Shown here: piece by piece, positions 53,184 to 57,621 of the stretch
How positions within the stretch are numbered: position 1 is the first letter of the stretch
Layout of the letters: each line of letters opens with the position of its first letter
Assembly: GCA_022801595.1 (NCBI GenBank)
Contig: JAAWSO010000005.1
Span: forward strand, 1 to 57,621
Reading direction: 5' to 3'
Origin: Clostridiales bacterium
GTDB lineage: Bacteria; Bacillota; Clostridia; Oscillospirales; Acutalibacteraceae
DNA: 57,621 bases
Notes under the pieces: generated by a model
Databases searched by the model: none
What the model was told of the DNA's origin: nothing
What the model saw: the letters and a program-made list of their open reading frames with translations, nothing else
Program-made: the position numbers and the translations under genes

Positions 53184-54470
53184 ATGACAGAAATAAAGCA
53201 ACGTGCGATTTGCGATGGGATAAATTTTCGAAGTATTCGAGATACCAGATTTAAAACTGTTCGGATGTCGATCCATTTTATGTTACCTTTGGAGAAAGAT
53301 CAGGTAGCGGCCAATGCATTGCTTCCTTTTTTAATGTGTCGTGCCAGTAAGGAGTATCCAGATTTTACCAAGCTGAGCCAACGGTTGGCAGAGCTTTATG
53401 GAGCTAGTCTCAGCGGGGAAGTGCAAAAATTGGGAGATGTGCAGGTAATGTCCATTTCCATGGTAAGCTTGGCTGACCGCTATACGCTGTACCAGGAGAA
53501 TTTGTCCAAAGAATTGACCGAATTGCTATGCAGCGTCGTATTTGATCCGCCGTTTGATTCTGAGGGTCATTTTTCCAAGGAAGATTTCCTGCAGGAGCAA
53601 CGGCAGACATTAGAAACCATTGACGCAGAATTTAACGATAAACGCACCTATGCGAAACAGCGTTGTGAACAGGTGATGTGTGAAGAAGAACGCTATGGGA
53701 TTCGTCGCTATGGTAGCCGGGAAGCCGTTGCGGCTTTGTGTCGGGAAGAATTGACAGAAGCTTGGAAGCATTTGATTCACAATGCCAAAATTGAAATTAT
53801 GGTGTTGGGGGATTGTAACCCTCAGTCGGTATACGATGGATTTGTACAAGCTTTTTCTAAAATAGATCGGAAAAAACCGGAGATTTGTGAGACGGAAATC
53901 ATAAAAACAGCAAAAGAAGTCCGGGAAGTTTCGGAAACAATGAGTGTGGCGCAGTCAAAATTAGTGATGGGTTTTCGTGCTGGTGCGGAACTAAACACTC
54001 CAGAGGAAACGGCAGCGCGGTTGATGGTAGCTATTTTTGGAGGAACTCCACATTCGAAACTGTTTTTGAATGTGAGAGAAAAGCTAAGCTTATGTTATTA
54101 TTGCGCTGCTCGTTTCAACAGCGTAAAGGATTTGCTGTTTGTAGAAAGCGGCGTAGAGACTCAAAATTTAGAGAGCGCCAAAAAGGAGATTTTAGCCCAG
54201 CTGGATGAGATTCGAAAAGGCAACCTGGAAGACGAAGAAATCCAATCGGCAAAGCTAAGCCTGTGTAATAGCTATCGAACCATTGGGGACTATTTAGGCG
54301 GCATGGAAAGCTGGTATTTGACCCAGACCTTCCGTCCCCGTGTCCAAACGCCAGAAGAGGCGGCAGAAGAAATCAATCAAGTTACGAAAGAACAAATCAT
54401 AGAAGCAGCCAACCGAGTTACTTTGGACACCGTATACCAGCTAATTGGAAATGAGGGAAATGCACAATGA
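53184..54470 (+). CDS. ymfF: M16-family protein without zinc site (YmfF-like), 428 aa
   Basis: It has the two-lobe M16 fold with the C-terminal glycine-rich and R/Y region FGGTPHSKLFLNVREKLSLCYYC, but the first lobe lacks the HxxEH zinc motif. Like YmfF of Bacillus and the alpha subunit of processing peptidases, it probably supports an active partner, the next gene. AGGAGA 8 bases before ATG 53184 decides the start against ATG 53175. It overlaps the partner by ATGA. Confidence 0.9.
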   Translation: MTEIKQRAICDGINFRSIRDTRFKTVRMSIHFMLPLEKDQVAANALLPFLMCRASKEYPDFTKLSQRLAELYGASLSGEVQKLGDVQVMSISMVSLADRYTLYQENLSKELTELLCSVVFDPPFDSEGHFSKEDFLQEQRQTLETIDAEFNDKRTYAKQRCEQVMCEEERYGIRRYGSREAVAALCREELTEAWKHLIHNAKIEIMVLGDCNPQSVYDGFVQAFSKIDRKKPEICETEIIKTAKEVREVSETMSVAQSKLVMGFRAGAELNTPEETAARLMVAIFGGTPHSKLFLNVREKLSLCYYCAARFNSVKDLLFVESGVETQNLESAKKEILAQLDEIRKGNLEDEEIQSAKLSLCNSYRTIGDYLGGMESWYLTQTFRPRVQTPEEAAEEINQVTKEQIIEAANRVTLDTVYQLIGNEGNAQ

Positions 54471-55768
54471 ATAGGAAGATCAATCAAATGAAAAGCGAAC
54501 GGATTGGGGATACGTACTATCAAATAGAACATCCGACCGGTTTGAAAATTTTTGTTTATCCAAAAGAAAACAGCCATTCTACCTATGCGGTATTTGGTAC
54601 CAAATACGGTTCGATTGATAACCGTTTTCAGCGTTCCGATGAGGATACGATACAGGAGGTTCCGGAAGGAATCGCCCATTTCCTGGAGCACAAACTGTTT
54701 GAAAGTGAAGATGGCGACGCTTTCGCTCGATATGCAAAAACAGGCGCTTCTGCCAATGCCTATACTTCTTTTGATATGACCTGTTACCTTTTTTCCTGTA
54801 CCGAGCATGTGTATGAATCGCTGGAAATCTTGCTGGATTTTGTCCAGTCTCCTTATTTTACGGAACAAACCGTACAAAAAGAGCAGGGGATCATTGGGCA
54901 GGAAATTCGTATGTATGACGACGATCCGAACTGGCGTGTGATGTTTAACCTACTGGATGCTCTTTATTACAATCATCCTGTTAAAATTGACATTGCTGGC
55001 ACAGTGGAAAGTATTGCAAAAATTACACCGGACTATCTCTATGAGTGTTACCATACGTTCTACAATCTCAATAATATGGTTTTGTGTGTTGCCGGCAATA
55101 TTGATGTGAAGAAGGTATGCGAATTGGCGGATCGCATGTTGAAACCGTCCTCACCGATAGTGGTGAACCGTGTCTTTCAGGACGAGCCTGATACTATCGT
55201 AAAAAAACGGGTAGAACAAAAGCTGTCGGTGTCCGTTCCATTGTTTCAGTTTGGTTTTAAGGAGACCGTTTCTGAGCAACGGAAGACCTTGGAAGAATTA
55301 GTAGGAACTGAATTGTTGCTGGATATTTTGGCTTCCGATTCCTCTCCGCTGTATCGTAGACTGCTGGATGCTGGCTTAATCAATGAATCGTCTTTTGGTG
55401 TGGAGTATTTTGAAGGTCCTGGATATGCTTCTGTGATTTTTGCTGGAGAATCGAAAGATCCAGATACGGTAGCCAAAGAGATTTGCAAAGAAATTGCAGA
55501 GATACGCAGCAAAGGAATCGATCCAGCAGCATTTGAACGGGCGAAGAAATCCATGTATGGCAGAAACGTAGCCAGTTTAAACAGTGCGGAGAATATTGCG
55601 AACTCCTTGGTTTCTCTCACGTTTGCCAACCGGGAATTGTTCCAATATTTAGATGCCATTGCCAATGCCACTATGGGGCAGGTGGAACAAGCGTTGCAGA
55701 ATCAATTGCGAGAAGAATGTTCTGCTCTTTCCGTGGTAAATCCAATCCAGGAGGAAAGCAATGAGTGA
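54467..55768 (+). CDS. ymfH: M16-family zinc peptidase (YmfH-like), 433 aa
   Basis: The active subunit: GIAHFLEHKLFE (HxxEH, residues about 66-75) with the third ligand Glu further on in the same lobe (EQGIIGQEIRMYDDD). The C-terminal lobe starts near 220. It probably degrades peptides or processes small proteins in a heterodimer with the upstream YmfF-like protein. It starts within the stop of that gene, and its own stop overlaps lgt, so all three are translationally coupled. Confidence 0.93.
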   Translation: MNRKINQMKSERIGDTYYQIEHPTGLKIFVYPKENSHSTYAVFGTKYGSIDNRFQRSDEDTIQEVPEGIAHFLEHKLFESEDGDAFARYAKTGASANAYTSFDMTCYLFSCTEHVYESLEILLDFVQSPYFTEQTVQKEQGIIGQEIRMYDDDPNWRVMFNLLDALYYNHPVKIDIAGTVESIAKITPDYLYECYHTFYNLNNMVLCVAGNIDVKKVCELADRMLKPSSPIVVNRVFQDEPDTIVKKRVEQKLSVSVPLFQFGFKETVSEQRKTLEELVGTELLLDILASDSSPLYRRLLDAGLINESSFGVEYFEGPGYASVIFAGESKDPDTVAKEICKEIAEIRSKGIDPAAFERAKKSMYGRNVASLNSAENIANSLVSLTFANRELFQYLDAIANATMGQVEQALQNQLREECSALSVVNPIQEESNE

Positions 55769-56798
55769 ATATAACGTCAGCTTTCCGGGACTTGGGTGGA
55801 GTTTTCATCTAAATTCAACCGCATTTTCTATTGGCAGCTTTGAAGTCAAGTGGTATGGGATTATTATTGGCATAGGTTTTTTGCTTGCTTTTGTGTATGG
55901 AATGGTTAGTTGCAAAAAGATGAAAATCAATCAAGGGAAATTGCTGGACGCCATTATCATTGGATTGATCGGCGGTATTATTGGAGCGCGCTTGTACTAT
56001 GTTTTATTCTTTGATGGTGATAAATATTTAAAAGACCCGATTAGCATTTTCTATATTCATGAAGGTGGATTGGGGATTTATGGCGGGATTATTGGCGGCT
56101 TATTGGCTGGTGGAATTACTGCAAAAATTAAAAAACTCAATGTTCTAGCCGCTTTGGATGTGGCTGGCTTGGGTTTCCTGATTGGGCAGGGGATTGGCCG
56201 CTGGGGAAATTTTGTGAATCAAGAGGCCTTTGGCTCCGAAACTTCTTTGCCCTGGGGAATGGCGAGTGAAAATACCCATGGCGTTGCCGTACATCCATGT
56301 TTTTTCTATGAATTCCTGTGGTGTGCGCTTGGGTTTGTACTGCTCCATATTTTTACCAGAAAGTTCCGCAGATATGACGGACAGACCTTCCTGCTGTATG
56401 TGATGTGGTATGGAACCGGACGTTTCTTCATCGAAGCGTTGCGGACCGATAGTTTGATGGTACCTTATCTGAATATTAAAGTATCTCAATTGGTTGCTGC
56501 GGTGACGGTTTTAGCTGCTTTGGCGTTGCTGATTATCTTCCGCAAACGGACGAAGCTTTCTGGTTGTGGTGCCGCTTCGGTGATGGAGCTAAACCAGATT
56601 ACCTATGAGGACCCAGCTGAGTATGGTTTGACTCGTTGGCAGCGTTTTTGGAAAGGGTTTAAAGATCCAGATAAAATAAAAAAAGAAAATTCAAAAAATT
56701 ATGTTGACCAAAAAGAAGAATTAAAAAATGAATCATCTGGACTGGATCGATTAGAATCTTCGGAGGATGAAAAACAAAATAAAGGAGGAAATGCATAG
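55761..56798 (+). CDS. lgt: prolipoprotein diacylglyceryl transferase, 345 aa
   Basis: An integral membrane enzyme that attaches diacylglycerol to the lipobox cysteine, the step needed for lipoproteins such as the one encoded at 15489. Seven membrane helices; HEGGLGIYGGIIGG (the His is near 94), GRWGNFVNQEAFG with the substrate-binding Arg, and HPCFFYEFLW. The C-terminal extension of about 70 residues after the last helix is charged and longer than usual. It overlaps ymfH by 8 bases and abuts folD. Confidence 0.95.
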   Translation: MSEYNVSFPGLGWSFHLNSTAFSIGSFEVKWYGIIIGIGFLLAFVYGMVSCKKMKINQGKLLDAIIIGLIGGIIGARLYYVLFFDGDKYLKDPISIFYIHEGGLGIYGGIIGGLLAGGITAKIKKLNVLAALDVAGLGFLIGQGIGRWGNFVNQEAFGSETSLPWGMASENTHGVAVHPCFFYEFLWCALGFVLLHIFTRKFRRYDGQTFLLYVMWYGTGRFFIEALRTDSLMVPYLNIKVSQLVAAVTVLAALALLIIFRKRTKLSGCGAASVMELNQITYEDPAEYGLTRWQRFWKGFKDPDKIKKENSKNYVDQKEELKNESSGLDRLESSEDEKQNKGGNA

Positions 56799-57621
56799 AT
56801 GGCAAAGAAAATCGATGGAAAAGCAGTGGCTGAAGAGGTACATGAGCAGGTAAAACGAGAAGTAGACCGTTTGGAGCGCAAGGGAATCACGCCTGGCCTA
56901 GCCGTTGTTATTGTGGGTGATGACCCAGCTTCTCGAACTTATGTGAACAATAAAAAGAAGGCTTGTGAAAAGGTTGGGATCTATTCGGAAGAATATGCGC
57001 TGCCAGCTAGTACCACACAGGAAGAATTGCTTGCACTCATTGCAAAACTGAATCAGAAGAGTGACATTGACGGCATCTTAGTGCAGTCTCCATTGCCAAA
57101 AGGGCTAGACGAAAAGGCAGTGGTAGCGGCAATCAATCCCCAAAAAGATGTGGATGCGTTTCATGCGGAAAATGTGGGAAGAATCATGATCGGGGAGTTT
57201 CATTTTTTGCCCTGTACTCCTGCTGGTGTTATAGAATTGTTACATCACGAGAATATTCCGATTAACGGAAAAAATTGCGTGGTGATCGGTCGCAGCAATA
57301 TTGTTGGAAAACCTATGGCAATGCTATTGCTTCATGAAAATGGAACGGTAACGATTTGTCATAGTAAAACCCAAAACTTAAAAGAAATTTGCAGCCAGGC
57401 AGATATTTTGGTTGCAGCAGTGGGCAAAGCTAAATTTGTGACAGCGGATATGGTCAAAGACGGCGCGGTAGTGATTGACGTTGGGATGAACCGAGATGAA
57501 AATGGAAAGCTGTGCGGAGATGTGGATTTTGATGCCGTGGAACCCAAGGTTTCCTATATTACCCCAGTACCAGGAGGCGTAGGCCCCATGACCATTGCTA
57601 TGCTGCTGAAAAATACCATTA
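56799..57621 (+). CDS. folD: bifunctional methylenetetrahydrofolate dehydrogenase/cyclohydrolase (cut by window end)
   Basis: It interconverts 5,10-methylene-THF, methenyl-THF and 10-formyl-THF. The frame starts ATGGCAAAGAAAATCGATGG right after the lgt stop, with AAAGGAGG upstream, and runs off the window after 274 residues, only slightly short of a full FolD (about 280-285). Motifs: YVNNKKKACEKVG with the catalytic Lys, VQSPLPKGLDE, PCTPAGVIELL, the NADP loop GRSNIVGKPMAMLL and the signature PVPGGVGPMTIAML near the end. Confidence 0.95.
   Translation, partial: MAKKIDGKAVAEEVHEQVKREVDRLERKGITPGLAVVIVGDDPASRTYVNNKKKACEKVGIYSEEYALPASTTQEELLALIAKLNQKSDIDGILVQSPLPKGLDEKAVVAAINPQKDVDAFHAENVGRIMIGEFHFLPCTPAGVIELLHHENIPINGKNCVVIGRSNIVGKPMAMLLLHENGTVTICHSKTQNLKEICSQADILVAAVGKAKFVTADMVKDGAVVIDVGMNRDENGKLCGDVDFDAVEPKVSYITPVPGGVGPMTIAMLLKNTI

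Noticed and set aside
1-57621. CRISPR arrays, rRNA operon, insertion sequences or prophage
   Set aside because: No regularly spaced repeats, no rRNA sequence, no transposase and no phage structural cluster were seen. The lone recombinase and the BIG2 protein are not enough to call a mobile element.

Overview
The window comes from the chromosome of a low-to-moderate GC, endospore-forming Clostridia-type Firmicute, most likely of the Oscillospiraceae/Ruminococcaceae-Acutalibacteraceae group. The evidence is the dgt-dnaG-rpoD block, the rpoB-rpoC-rpsL-rpsG-fusA-tuf block, strong AGGAGG ribosome binding sites, TTGACA-17-TATAAT promoters, an S-box (SAM-I) riboswitch in front of metK, and dpaA-dpaB for spore dipicolinate. 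The genus assignment is inference; there is no rRNA gene here.

Layout. 1-5.1 kb is accessory: the end of a helix-turn-helix protein, small orphans, a two-domain BIG2 protein, tRNA-Ala(GGC) followed by a possible structured RNA, a DUF1700/PadR pair and a serine recombinase whose promoter overlaps a perfect inverted repeat. 5.1-8.6 kb is a heterodimeric ABC exporter. 8.7-10.5 kb is a split transketolase. 10.5-13.5 kb has an Rrf2 regulator divergent from a class II glutaminase and a glutamate-cysteine-ligase-like enzyme. 13.9-16.4 kb (minus strand) is a polar amino acid ABC importer. 16.6-23.6 kb runs through a membrane protein, a DUF951 protein, prfA, tsaC, coaE, a lytic transglycosylase, an M18 aminopeptidase and a VanY-like protein that has lost zinc ligands. 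23.7-29.6 kb holds rpmE, yigZ, dgt, dnaG, rpoD, a cysteine-bearing Rrf2 regulator and a FlxA-like coiled-coil protein. 29.9-41.9 kb is the transcription/translation core. 42-48 kb has metK with its riboswitch, a small glycosyltransferase-like membrane protein, recD2, a ComF protein and an MreB paralogue. 48-57.6 kb has murC (minus), dpaA-dpaB, a zinc-ribbon membrane protein, metY, an M16 pair, lgt and the start of folD.

How it fits together. Most genes are housekeeping: transcription, translation, tRNA modification, CoA, folate and methionine/SAM metabolism, envelope synthesis and sporulation. The most promising locus for new biology is 10.5-13.5 kb. Its Rrf2 regulator, EgtC-like glutaminase and EgtA/GCS2-like ligase look like a small gamma-glutamyl (possibly thiol) pathway, and one repeated operator-like sequence lies at all three promoters. 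Secondary candidates are the structured RNA downstream of tRNA-Ala, the zinc-ligand-deficient VanY-like protein, and the 113-residue half-glycosyltransferase. No CRISPR array, rRNA, complete insertion sequence or prophage was seen.
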